A stretch of 64,000 nt of DNA. Source: Luidia sarsii (taxonomy: Eukaryota; Echinodermata; Asteroidea; Paxillosida; Luidiidae). Where the stretch lies: contig OX465113.1 of NCBI GenBank assembly GCA_949987565.1, forward strand, positions 2,400,322-2,464,321. Direction: 5' to 3'. The notes below the pieces were generated by a model. The model was not told where the DNA came from, ran no database searches, and saw only the letters and a list, made by a program, of their open reading frames with translations. Positions 47,708 through 60,479 of the stretch are shown in pieces. Position 1 is the first letter of the stretch; every line of letters begins with the position of its first letter. A program made the position numbers and the translations under genes.

Positions 47708-50700
47708 CAACTTGGTTTAATCGGTCTTCTCACCACCACTTCTACCAGCTGATGGCAGTTGATAGTCTGCAGTTGATAGTCTTCAAAGGAGGAAGGCGAG
47801 AGAAAGAGTGGCTCATGGAAATAAGTGTGGATCCAAAACCTTTGGCTATGGCTTACTGCACTTGCTGCAGGATGGAGATGTTGTGGTCGTGCCTGCCTAT
47901 GGAGGCTTTGCATAACACTGGCCTGAGCCTGAGCCATAAGCCATAGCCTTTGGTAAGATCTGACTCACTGACTCATTGCACATGATCAACCATTTTGAAG
48001 TTCCCAGTTGTCGTGCATCCGCAAAAAAAAGTCCATCTTCGTAGACTGAAGGGGCAGAGTACCGGTTGGTGAAATGGGTGTTTTGAGTTGACTACCGGTT
48101 TAAACCAACACTGTGATCACAGAATCCACAACCCTAATCCCCTTGTCTTGGAGGAATCCATTTTCTGTGTGGAAAGATTGGGGTGGGCGTTCAACCAAAA
48201 TGGTAGAGACCAAAATGGAGTGAAAGATTTAGTCCTTGTGCTACGGTCTTAAACTCTGCGGATGTTTTTTTGTTAGGAAACCAATTTGCTAACAACAGGC
48301 CAATAGATAGCACTGCATTGAGGTTTGGTTGGTCGGTTGAGTGAGGGAACACGTCTATGTTCGATTGCATTCATGAGACTTTTCTGTTCTAAGATACTGG
48401 CCCAGGCTCTTTCCGTGCCAGTATCGAGAGACTGAAATGTACTTGCATTCTTAAGTCCACCTCTAAGGATAAACTTGAATGACAACAAAAGACACCATCT
48501 TGATGAAATCTTTTAAAATCTTTTTAAATTGACTAATCCTCCTTTTTTTCTTTGACGCATACCAGTAATTTTTGTCTTTTTATTTCTTCACAAGGTGTTT
48601 GACGGCATTTTGGGTTTTAGTTTTATGTCTTCTGTTCACGTATATATGTAGGTTTTTTCTTTTGCTCAGTCTGTAAAACTTGTTTATTTGATGGGAAATA
48701 TAATGGACTTTGTATTCCAGTTTTACCCAAAGTGGGATTGTCTGCTGATGTTGTGGCAGTATTCACTAAGCCCAAAAGCTTCTAGTAATCACCGCTTTGT
48801 GGTGTGTGCACTTAGATAAGACTTGACGGTCTGCAAAGTGGTAACAACAAGTGAAAGGTTTGCGGTGACACCATGTAGACGATTGGCAGTTTTTCTGTTG
48901 AGCCACATAATTCTGGTAGTGTCAGCTGGAAGGGTTGGTTTGTTTCTGTTTCTTTGTATTCCCCTTCGGATGAGTTTCTTTTTTTTTTTCATGCCATGGT
49001 TCAGTATGAGTATTCCCAGGTATTGTGTTCTCATTCTCTGTGTGCATGTCTTGAGCCCTTTTGGGGGGCGGGCTATTCTGTAGAAACTTTGGAGTGCTAG
49101 TGACTCGCTTTACAAATCTTTGATATTGAATCATTGTACTTTTTCTATTTTTATGAGCACGTATTGATAATGAAGTGACAACACTGGGCAGTCTCTCAGA
49201 AGTCAGCACCAGCCCAGATTATACGGTGTTTGTTTACAGTTTTTTGGGTACGATTCTGTACACTAGTTATTCGCTCAGTTGATGAGAATTCTGTAGAGAT
49301 CCTCTCTGCCAAAAACCTATAAAAAAATGAAGTCAGGAATGTACATGTAGCTAATCTTTGTATGTTGCATACAACAAATTAATATTTTTCTTTTTGAATT
49401 GTACAGCTGTGATATAAAGACTTATGGATCTCGGTGTTTATATGTGGATGTGTGTGCATGTAAATGAGTAGCACAATCTGTTCTGCCATCTTAAAAGATG
49501 GCAGCTATCAAAATTCTTCCATTACTTAAATGCCATACTTATATGAGGGAAAAAAGAATCTGTACAGCATAGAGGCGGCCGCAATTTTAGGGCCTACCAG
49601 AGTACACTGAATATCATTTGTATAACACTGAATATTGTTAGTCTATTTTTCTAGAGATCGGAGTATACTTCCCAGATATGGAGGAAAACAATGAAGGCAG
49701 AGTAATAGTGTAATGCCACAGTTAGTTGTCCTGAATTTCCTGATTGTAGGTTACATTTTTAGAGACTGGTTTTACTCTTGTATTGCTGTTTGAAGTATAC
49801 CACGGCGATGTAACCTAACAGTATAATGATTTTGCTCGGGATTTAGTTTTTTATTCAACGTGACAATGAATTGTTCATATATTTTCAGTTTATAAAAATG
49901 TCTCAATGACCTTAATTTGTTACTCATTGGTTAAGCCGCCCTGAATGAAAGAGGAAATTTTAGAGAAAAAAAGGTTTGCATTACACCTTGAGAGTGAGCA
50001 TGGGTGTTTATTTCTCGACATACTTTATAGTCATCTGGCATCAATGCAACATGTGGTTCTCTCTCTGAGAAATTTTCAGAATTGACAAATGATTTTCTTT
50101 GATTCATTCTGGAAGACATGTGGTGAAGGTTAGAATCATTCACAGCAGCTGTTTAATTCTTGTACTGCACAGAATTGTGCTCGGGATTCTGTCTGGTTTC
50201 TCAAGCAACCGAGCAATTTTGCACACCTGCTGAATTTGACAATCACTGGGCAGGTGTTTCGTCGACTTCAACCGGTGACTTTGCCAACACTCTGGCTTTC
50301 GGCTGGTGCGACTTGGTCAGATTTGGCATGCACATGCATTTTGATTTCAAACTGGGGATTCATTGATGGAATTCAAAGGAGAGATTGGATGAAAAAAGCA
50401 ATAATTCAACAGACTGATCACAAGTATGAGCCTTATCATGACCAGTTTTTTGAGCGCCGGAACTTTAGATATACTCATGCACTTGAAAATCCTTGAGAAA
50501 ATCCTTTTTGGTTGCGTTTTTGAGTGGGGTTACAGGTGATCACTTGGTTAACATTTCTTGGTTTTTAACCGAGGACTTAGACAATTTTTTAAAGCGTAAG
50601 ATATCTGTCTGTATTAGCGGTTTCGGACTTTTCCGATTTGCTGTGATTATCACACATGTCCCACTCCCCCTTTTTACACTATGTTTTAAACTTAGGAGCC

Positions 50701-51760
50701 ATGTTGAATTTCTATCACATATACGATATTCATTTTAGCAAGGAGGGGGCATGCAGATTTAGCAGAATTGGGTTGGGGATTGACATTCCACTGTTTTTAA
50801 ATTTACAGTTGAATTGCTTCTGTGTAAATATTGTTCAGTCTCACAGTGCATCTGTAAACTAATCCTCATCTGCAATGAATTATGATGAATCTGCCGAGAG
50901 CAGTGATAATCCATTGAATGTTTTTTAACTGTTCTGGAGTGTTTTTATCGATACTGTATATTGTGCAAGTTGAACCATTGCATGTATTCAGCTTTCTGAT
51001 ACCCCGTGTACTTTTTGGTTTTGTTTAATGGTACCAAAGTCAGGATACAATCTGGAATAGGGGGAAGTATTAGATTTCAGGGCGCTAACCTTTGCCAATT
51101 GAAACTTTTAATTAAACTTTTGATGTGAATTTTTAAAGGAATTGTTTTGTTTCAGATAAGCATCCTATATTGTAATCCCATTTTTTTTTTTTTTTATGCG
51201 TACACCTTTTTGACCATTTGATGTGCACTCGGATTCATGAATTCAGTTCTTATCTTGTTTCATTCACGAAAGAAAACTGCTGACAGAAAACTGTTTGCCG
51301 CAGGGATAAGGTGGACCCAAACTCACAGAGCTGCCCAGATAAAAACGTTGCTGAATGGATTTCCATAGTAAAATTACTGCAGAATTACAATCACCTGCAC
51401 CGTATTATGTGCTGCTTAAAAACTGTTTACTCTTATTTGCTTTACCCGAATGGTTCTTCAAACTGAGCAATAGTTTGGTGTCATGGCAGTTCTTTGATAA
51501 CGGTCCCTTTTTTTTGCGAGTTCCACTATTCAAATGCAGTGTTTACATCAGTCCAATGGCTTGAGACTGCACTGCGCCATCCGCTCGACACTGTATTTTT
51601 GTGATGAAGAAATTATACTTTTTAAGACATTGTAACTTGTCTCGTGTCTCGTCATTTCTGTCTCAGATAACTTTTTGTTCTTATGCTTGGCAGTACATTA
51701 TGTATTTCATCAACATTTATGACCACCGTCGTTCAAAATAAAAAAAAAGTTATAACTGGC
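47708..51760 (+). other. Probable long 3' UTR of CDC14
   Basis: About 4 kb of T-rich sequence after the CDC14 stop. The SINE and palindromic repeats that pepper the introns are absent here and reappear right after the poly(A) signal. A short foldback relic lies near 47830-47955 (AAGCCATAGCC arms). Many T-runs and ATTTA-like words are present. The absence of dispersed repeats is observed; its reading as a transcribed 3' UTR is inferred. Confidence 0.5.
51737..51742 (+). terminator. Candidate distal poly(A) signal of CDC14
   Basis: AATAAA is followed by an A-run, about 4.0 kb after the stop codon, exactly where dispersed-repeat sequence resumes. Confidence 0.45.
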
Positions 51761-52384
51761 AAACTGCTCACTGACTAAAACATAAGTCATTAATACCTCT
51801 TTTCTTTCATCTTCCCTGTGACTTTCCCCTTTGATCTCCCACCTCCCTCCTGTCCCTTTGATCCTCCCCACCCTTTTGTTTGTTTTCCCTTTGATCTCCC
51901 CTCCCTTGGTGTACATCTGCATCCCACTCCCTTCCCTTTTATCCTTCATATGTACTTCAAAGTAATCTTAAAGGGCTCTTTTTATGGAGTGCCTACAAGT
52001 TGCTTTGAAAAAAATGCCTCATTGAAAAATTGAAATAGAAATATTAAAATCTGACACTGAAACAAATCAGTATAGCATAGCAACAAATAACAGAATGAAA
52101 TTAATTAACATTAATTAATTATTTAATTAATAACCAACATGCAAATTATTATAGGCTATAACGTGCAGTAAACTGACGTCCCGATCCTATTAAGACCATT
52201 CTCGAATGAAGATTGAGAAAGGTCCTGCTAGAATTGAAAAATCATGCCCTCTACACTTCAAAAAGAAAGATATATCCCGAAATTAACTCCGAGCTCGATG
52301 ACATTATAATGCGTGTACGAGCATACCTCAGTATACTCTTAGCCTGCCCCTTTAAGCGTGTATTAAGTGACGGTCACAGGTCAC

Positions 52385-53278
52385 GACATTCCTTCTATTG
52401 ATATGCAAATTAGCTCCTTTGCCATTTTGGAGAGCGCTCGCAAAAAGTCGTCTGCTCTTTCCCTCAAAAAATCAACGTAAAATAGTGCCCCTCTCTACTG
52501 CACATTTCCTACGGCCAGCTGTACTGCCGAAGTCAAGTGATGCGCTAATATTGTAGGCCGCATATACCGACCGTGCACTTGACTTGTGAACTTTCTGCTC
52601 GTGGATTCGGCGAGGAAATTTAATCTTTTTGCCTTTCCGAATAAGTTTCACTGTGTGCGAAGTTACTCAAATTCAGCGTAAACAACTACCTCACAGTTTC
52701 AGAGTGCTCGGGACCTGCAGAATTCCCACATTTGGCTGCAAACTGCGAACATTTACACCGCCGACGGTCGGCTTTTTGTCGAGTTTGAGAAGGCAACAAT
52801 CCCCATGCACTCTGTCAATTCGTCTGTCGCTGTCTGGATTCGTCGAGGAAGAACTTAGACATTTTTCGTCACCGACCGGAACTTCGAGGGAACTTTGAAG
52901 GGACTACCCACTCACCAGTTACTCGGAGGACACCTTGGAGGTGCTTCTCGACCAACGCAGCCGGCAGGGCAACCCAGGAAGACCACCGAGTGCCGTCACG
53001 GAGGCCCGCCGTGGAACTTTGGCCGAGCGCGCCGACCGACTTCGGAGTTGGCCGTGGACACTTTGACTTTGAAGTTTGAGGTTTGAGCCTTGGCTCGCCC
53101 AGACTCCCTCCCACTGCATGCCGCTGTCTGCCAGTGGCTTTGGAGAGCGAGTTTGCGTTTCTCTACGGTACCGGTGCTTCAAAGAAGTGCCGGGTTAGGT
53201 GAGACCACCCGCTCATGAATTTCAAACAGGACATTTTGACCCTGTTCTCTCGGAACAATCGGTAAGAAAACTCTAGAA
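52385..53278 (+). promoter_or_regulatory. GC-richer block upstream of an unidentified exon
   Basis: Composition changes from AT-rich to CpG-bearing. An exact octamer ATGCAAAT lies at 52402-52409, upstream of GAGCGCTCG. A donor-like CG-GTAAGA occurs at 53261. Open frames on both strands here lack recognisable motifs. I read it as promoter plus 5' UTR of the gene whose first coding exon may be 53279-53408. Confidence 0.35.
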
Positions 53279-53408
53279 ATGCACAGCGGTGCCTGTTGCC
53301 TCCCGTTGAACTTTCGTCATGAGCGCCAGTCAACTTTCGAAGTTCTCCAGTTGGACAAGTTGGAGCCGAAGCGTCGGATATCCTTTACAATTAATGAAAG
53401 CGGTATTG
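53279..53408 (+). CDS. Candidate first coding exon of an unidentified gene (partial)
   Basis: ATG with A at -3 opens MHSGACCLPLNFRHERQSTF and continues EVLQLDKLEPKRRISFTINE to a strong donor (ATTG, then GTAAGT) at 53409. The peptide is of balanced composition, basic at RHERQ and PKRR, and not a repeat. I do not recognise it. A shifted frame starting at 53320 (MSASQLSKFSSW) is also open to the donor, so the frame is uncertain. No continuation exon was found in the rest of the window, which would require an intron running past the satellite. Confidence 0.3.
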
Positions 53409-53409
53409 G

Positions 53410-56114
53410 TAAGTCACTTTTAAAATGTGACAAGCCAAGAGGTTAGTAAACTCATTTTGTTTTCATAAAATTGTCCAACGTTTTGTCAGCAACCCGCTGC
53501 AAAAATATTGCAAGAAAAAAAATATGGCCAGAGCACCTGTCGGTATAGTAGGCCACTAAATTCCGGTTTATCCTCTAAATAAAATCCGAAATCAAAACGG
53601 CACACTTTGGATAGAGAAACGACTGAAATAACGGCGAAAAATGAGCACAAAATATGCGAAAAATATCGTTTCGCCTGCTGAAAATATTACCGAGACTTCC
53701 TAAATTTTATTAACAGAAAACAATTTCGTTACGCTAAGTGCCCGAAACTAAACAGTTCAATCTCAATTGCCGTTAAAAAAAAAGACAACCGGTTGTCAAA
53801 AAGTGGGGTTTTCATGTTGTTTTGTTGTCGAAGTCTGTCTGTAAGTGATCTCAGTGTGTTTACATCTCTAAACGTGTGTCAGACATGTGTCAGACGTGTG
53901 TCAGACGTGTGTCAGACGTGCGCCAGGCAGTGTAGTGTTGTGTTCAATGGGTTGTCGTTGCCCTCGTTGTGTTGTCCGCCATTATGCGGTCAGGTCGTCT
54001 ACCCTGCACGGTTCATACCGCACGGCCTATGTACATGTAGTTATGAGCGGCCATTGACCAGCCTAATTTGCATAAAGCCAAGCATGAATAAAACAGTAGG
54101 CGTGGCTTGTGCTCGGCACGCGCGCACGCGCGAGCCACCTGTGGTACATGGTATTTCGCAATGTATTAATGTTGGCTGAGCGCCCAAGTGGGCGTGGTTA
54201 GTGTCAAGCTTATGTCGACGACTCTTTGTGTATGTATAATGGGTTATATATAGATAGCAACTATGAGGCCAGGTGTTTAGAAATTTGTAAAGGCAAAAAA
54301 AAATAAAGGATCGGCCAGGGCGAGACAGGGATCATTGAACTAGAGACAGGGATCCACTCTGAAGATAAAATCATGTAGGTGGAAAATATTTTAGGGACCT
54401 TATACTACTTTGATAGTATAGATTACTCTCATAAATATTTATTCTCATTAGTCTTAGTTATTATTGGGGTATTTTTTCTATTAAAATTAAACTTTTCAGA
54501 AATACCTCCAAGCAAACATAACATCCTAAACACAACAAAAACATGAATTCAGGGGCCAGCTTCGACTTCACAGGATGGACTTTGAACTGCCTGCTCATTC
54601 TGCTTCACTTCACGTGACCTGACTCCATGCATCTCTGCACCCCGTCAATGATTGACTGAATCTTCGAGAATTTCTTCAAGCTACTGAACCTCATCAACTG
54701 CTTCCTCTGCTGAATAGTTCATTGCCTCGGCATCTTAAAGCCACCCTGTATGGCACTGAGCAATCATCTGGAAACCAATCATCTATGAATAGACCTACGA
54801 CAGTTGCCAACAGTCCCAGATAGATTATAATTATGGTTTAGGATTAATTAATAATATTAATTGTATAATTTTATTAATTAAGGGGCAGCGACAAAGCAGG
54901 CTTTCAAAGCAACATCGCGCTTGCAGTTCAGTTTGCGTGAGTGTGTGGTTGTGAGAACTTAACTAGATTAGTAGTAACTAATTAAATTAATTAGGCTGAG
55001 ACTGAAGAGTTGATTTTTTTTAAATGAACTCTTCAGTCGTAATATAATGTGTAGAAGTAAATGGGGGTGTTTGTGTGTGGTTGTGTGTTTATGGGGGAGA
55101 GAGTGGGTGCTGAAGTGAGTGTGTTGATGCAGCGCGTGCAAGCAGCAAGCTACGCGGCACTGCTCGGGTTAAATTGGGAGAATTTATTGTAAGTCGTCGA
55201 TCGTACCACGAAGAAATCTATAATTATTTTTATTTTCATAATTATAAAAGATGTATACAGGTATGTTCTACCTCTTTGGCATTAAAAATCTATGTGACCA
55301 TCAAAAGAAAGAAAATCCGAAATTTCTCATGATAAAAAAGGCCTATCAACAATGTTGTCGGAAATATAAAAATTGACAAAAAAATACTTGGCCTGGAGTC
55401 TTTAACCGGACACCTCTGAACGCACTATCATTTAAAGAATAAATATTTCGATGTCAGTTTTCCCTCCCATTGTTTGTTTGAAATTTGAAAACAAAAAATT
55501 GGATCCTTTCGTGGTATGAACCCCGAATTGTTTATTATTTTTTAAAATTCCAAAAACTTTTAACTGGGACTGTGGCACGAGAGACACCTGTGATATACTC
55601 AAATTAGTAAACCTTCTCTGACGCATCAGGACTTGGACCCAGAAACTGTCACTTTAATTAAGGATTCATGATGAAACTATTCGCCTTGCATGGACCTGAA
55701 TGGCCATCGAGAACTATTGCTTGGATGTGGAACTAATGAACTATATGAACTTTAGAACGTTAACATTTACACAAACACAATAACTGACACACTTTTCATA
55801 ATGCTGAACAATTAAATTAATTTAATATTAATTCTAATTGGGATGGGGGTTAAGGTTAGGGATAGGAACATAATATGTAACAATTGACTAGTGCATTGTT
55901 ACAATTGCTGAAACAGGTTGAATACATTTGTCTCGCACCTGGTCATTTTGTTAACTTAACAGCACCTGGTCCGCTCAGTGTTTTGATATTTCGTTTTAAT
56001 TAATTGTTTTGTAAAAAGACAGACCTGTGTGATTTTGTTGTATCAGTCATGGTGGACGTTATTATTTTGAATTAAAATTGATTTTGCCAATGGATTGCTA
56101 ATTTTGACATGGAA
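53410..56114. other. No convincing gene
   Basis: AT-rich, with short TTAATTAA-like palindromic stretches (54835-54890, 55808-55845) and T/G-rich words. No exon with paired splice signals and balanced composition. It may be an intron of the gene starting near 53279. Confidence 0.4.
53876..53930 (+). repeat. 11-bp tandem repeat GTGTCAGACRT
   Basis: Four units at exact 11-bp spacing, then a degenerate one (GCGCCAGGCA). The first junction makes AGACATGTGT, which fits a p53-family half-site (RRRCWWGYYY); the others have CGTG at the core. It lies just downstream of the unidentified exon at 53279. Confidence 0.7.
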
Positions 56115-56485
56115 CAACCACGCGCCCTTCTTGGGTGGGTTGAGAAAAAATCAGCCACTCGCCCTCCAAGGGTGGGTTGATATTTTATTCAATCAAATTT
56201 GTTTAATAATTATTTATGTTGATAACAACAATCTGAGAAAAAATATTCATCTCTATAATTCAACCACGCGCTCTTCATCAGGAGTGGGTTGATTTTTTTA
56301 AATTTAAACCTCTGCTAATTATTTTGATGGATCATCCACGAGCCCTTCATCATGGGTTGGTTGATTTTTATTTGAAATTCTGCTCATCTCGAAGGAACAA
56401 CCACGCACCCGTTATAGGGGTGGGTTGACTGGAAAATTGTGTCAAATTTTATTGGAACAACCACGCGCCCAGTATAGGTGGGTTG
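56115..56485 (+). repeat. Array of six spaced hairpin elements with covarying stems
   Basis: Copies: 56115-56142, 56152-56179, 56261-56291, 56333-56363, 56398-56427, 56458-56485, all in one orientation. Each has an outer 5-bp stem CAACC/GGTTG, a 3-nt bulge (ACG type), an inner 5-bp stem and a 5-8 nt loop. Inner stems: CGCCC/GGGTG (copies 1 and 2), CGCTC/GAGTG (3), AGCCC/GGGTT (4), CACCC/GGGTG (5); copy 6 is shortened. Copies 2, 3, 4 and 6 are followed by T-rich runs. Spacers are AT-rich and unrelated. Confidence 0.7.
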
Positions 56486-56704
56486 ATTTTTGCGTACACT
56501 GGTTGTGTTGGCCGGATACCAACACTAACTTAGCCCTTCACGTTTATTAACTCCAAAGTTATCGTTAGCTTTTAGTCAACGGCCAATATATGTGTTTAAA
56601 AAAATATATAACTGAAATACACTACATGCAGACAAAACAAAGTCACATCACATTAGGGGCTCTAGGCGCGGGCATGAAACTACAATGGACTGGATTGAGA
56701 CTTG

Positions 56705-57045
56705 AACTTTAGCGTTGTTATCTATACTTCCCTTAAAAAACCTTATCGTCAACTTCACTGCATAGCAAACTCCTCCCAGGAAGGAACACACCTCCATATA
56801 CTCCAATCAAGACTACCCCAGAATTCAAACTTAGACTCCCAGATTCTCCAAGGGCATCCCTACACCTCTCCACCGATGGATCTTCTACAATCAAGTCTTC
56901 TATCTTCAAAGATCGACTCGTCGGGGACTATCTGCTGTAATGTTTACTTTCTGTCAAACTTTTATCAGTTGTATAATGATTTATTTCTGTATCATTTTGA
57001 CCAAAGAGGGCGCTATATAGATGCTCCGTTAGGTTATTAGAGTCA
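56705..57045 (+). mobile_element. Possible 3' end of a non-LTR retrotransposon or its SINE
   Basis: A C-rich stretch on the plus strand ends in GAGGGCGCTATATAGATGCT. The GGCGCTATATA-type end is typical of CR1/L2-group elements as I remember them. A 112-aa open frame here shows no reverse-transcriptase motif. Confidence 0.3.
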
Positions 57046-58834
57046 CAATATAGAAATAATCTAATCAGAAAAAATCGCACATTTCCTCTCCGACATCACA
57101 TTAAATTGTGGGGACTGGGAACCGATTATTGATATATTATGTCATCTTCACAATGTAGAAACTGTCCAAAACAAATTTTGATGAAATTTTGCTAGACATG
57201 CAGTTATTTTCATAATTTTAATCTTTTTTTTTTCAATCCCCTGAAAATAATGCCGTCGATACAACTCCCTCTTTGGTCTGTTAAATGTGGTGTTTTTATG
57301 AAAATTATTTAATCATGCGAGGCATTTACTGCAGCAAAGCGGCGCTAGCATCTGGGCTGAGTAATCGTGTTGGGTGAATGGATTTGATGAATGTGTGAAC
57401 TTAACTAAAGATGCACCCAGTAAAGAATCTATTGTCAAATAATGTAAATAATGAAATAATGAAAACGAAGCTGTATCATCGGGACTTGGGAAAACTATTC
57501 TCATCTTGTTTCTGCTAGCTTTAAATATACACAAATTAAAGACACCAGACATACTGACCTGACTTACTAAAAGACATCTAAAAGACAGTTTTAACTATTA
57601 TTATGTACGTATGATTGTACGTACATACTCACATGCTTTTTTTTTTGCTTTGTGTCTGTTGCGGTTTTGCCCTATAGCTAAAGCATAGGTTAAAAGCAAC
57701 AGACTCATAACGCTCTAAAGCACGCTTTAATTTTGAGGTTAGCAGAAATGGGAGGGAATTTTTCATCTTGTCTGAAACACAGCTTTGTGAGCAATCAACA
57801 CTTAACATTAAGTTTCCACTTTTGAAACATAATTTAAATTTCGCATGATTTGTTTAACTCTTTTCCCTATTTTTGGGTTGCCCGACAGCATGAATGTTGG
57901 CTTAATTATTATTTATTCTAAAACATCCCAAAAAAATTATTAGAATTACTGGGTGCTCCTTGAAATTGAGTTTATCTATGCTAATTAGGTCAGCTAACTA
58001 GGCTAGGGCTACCAGTAGGTGGGTTATTAGCTTTTAAAATCCCTGAGCTAGGATAGGTTAGGTTAGTTAGGCTAACTGGGTTAGCTAGGTCATACAGTTA
58101 GGTTAATTGGGATAATTAGGCTAATTAGGTTTATTAATTATCTATATTCGGGTGTCAGGCAGAGGACATCAGTATCGCCCAGAGAATGAAAATATTCTCG
58201 AAATTCCAATTAAAACTGTTGTAATCTAACATGAAAGTGATACAAAATTTAGGCAAATTGCTTGAGTTTTTATGACAGAAATTTTAAATCTTGAAAAAAA
58301 TAGAGCGCCTGACCTTTCGATCCTAACAGGACTTTAAACAAATCAAGTAAAAAGTAATTTCCTTGAAACAGACAAAAACATGTGTGACCTATTTTAGTTT
58401 TCTGCCGGGCACCTGAGGTGTGATTGAAATCTGAGTGTTATGAAATGTGTTGACATGCAAAGCGAGCAAGCAGCGACCAAGGCAGCGAGCGACAGGTTGG
58501 GGTAGAAAGTAGTAACTTAAAACTCCAGTGGCGTATCTAAGGAACTGGTGACCATGGAAACTGACCTCTATCCAAACTTTTATATATAATTCATCCTTTT
58601 CTTTAGATTAATGACTTAAACTGAATTTAAGTTTCAAGGAAAGTTATTTGCCATTCTGATAAACAAATGATGGCCAGTAATTGGAAACTCAATGTAGGCA
58701 TATATGAAAACAAGATAAATGCCCCTTTCTAAGAATTGGCACTCATTCCCAGCTATTCCATAGATACGCCTCTGATATATCTGAAACTTGGTTATAATTA
58801 TAAGTGTCTAAGATGTCCTCACTTAATTTGTATC
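57046..58834. other. No gene; TTAGG-like degenerate repeats at 57975-58145
   Basis: Mostly AT-rich. From 57975 to 58145 the words GCTAATTAGG, GGTTAGGTTAGTTAGGCTAA and GTTAGGTTAATTGGG recur irregularly. A PAL fragment (GCGCCTGACCTTTCGATCCT) lies at 58305. Confidence 0.5.
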
Positions 58835-60479
58835 TCCAATCTGCAAATCCATCCGCATACATCCCATCCATCTCTTCAATCTGCAAATCCATCCACACCT
58901 GTTTCTTCAATCTGCAAATCCGTTTGCATCCATCTCTTCAATCTGCAAATCCGTCTGCACCTTTATCTTCAATCTGCAAATCCATCCACATCCATCTCTT
59001 CAATCTGCAAATCCGTCCGCATCCATCTCTTCAATCTGCAAATCCATCTGCACCTTTATCTTCAATCTGCAAATCCGTCTGCATTCATCTCTTCAATCTA
59101 CAAATCCATCCGCATCCGTCTCTTCAATCTGCAAATCCATCCGCATTCATCTCTTCAATCTGCAAATCCATCCGCATCCATCTCTTCAATCTGCAAATCC
59201 ATCCACATCCATCTCTTCAATCTGCAAATCCGTCCGCATCCATCTCTTCAATCTGCAAATCTGTCTGCACCTTTATCTTCAATCTGCAAATCCGTCTGCA
59301 TTCATCTCTTCAATCTACAAATCCATCCGCATCCATCTCTTCAATCTGCAAATCCATCCGCATCCGTCTCTTCAATCTGCAAATCTGTCTGCACCTTTAT
59401 CTTCAATCTGCAAATCCGTCTGCATTCATCTCTTCAATCTGCAAATCCATCCGCATCCATCTCTTCAATCTGCAAATCCATCCGCATCCATCTCTTCAAT
59501 CTGCAAATCCATCCGCATCCATCTCTTCAATCTGCAAATTCGTCCGCATCCATCTCTTCAATCTGCAAATCCATCCGCATCCGTCTCTTCAATCTGCAAA
59601 TCCTTCCGCATCCATATCTTCAATCTACAAATCCATCCACATCCATCTCTTCAATCTGCAAATCCATCCGCATCCATCTCTTCAATCTGCAAATCCATCC
59701 GCATCCGTCTCTTCAATCTGCAAATCCTTCTGCATCCATCTCTTCAATCTGCAAATCCTTCCGCATCCATATCTTCAATCTACAAATCCATCCGCATCCA
59801 TCTCTTCAATCTACAAATCCGTCCACATCCATCTCTTCAATCTGCAAATCCATCCGCATCCATCTCTTCAATCTGCAAATCCTTCTGCATCCATCTCTTC
59901 AATCTGCAAATCCGTCCACATCCATCTCTTCAATCTGCAAATCCATCCGCATCCATCTCTTCAATCTGCAAATCCATCCGCATCCATCTCTTCAATCTGC
60001 AAATCCATCCGCATCCATCTCTTCAATCTGCAAATCCATCCGCATCCATCTCTTCAATCTGCAAATCCGTCCGCATCCATCTCTTCAATCTGCAAATCCA
60101 TCCGCATCCATCTCTTCAATCTGCAAATCCATCCGCATCCAATCTCTTCAATCTGCAAATCCGTCCGCATCCATCTCTTCAATCTGCAAATCCATCTGCA
60201 TCCGTCTCTTCAATCTGCAAATCCATCCGCATCCATCTCTTCAATCTGCAAATCCGTCCACATCCATCTCTTCAATCTGCAAATCCATCCGCATCCATCT
60301 CTTCAATCTGCAAATCCGTCCACATCCATCTCTTCAATCTGCAAATCCATCCGCATCCATCTCTTCAATCTGCAAATCCATCCGCATCCATCTCTTCAAT
60401 CTGCAAATCCATCCGCATCCATCTCTTCAATCTGCAAATCCGTCCACATCCATCTCTTCAATCTGCAAATCCAGCCGCA

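Noticed and set aside
56115..56485. CRISPR array
   Set aside because: The repeats are interspersed and hairpin-forming, but the DNA is animal nuclear, spacer lengths vary from 9 to 81 nt, and no cas gene is near.
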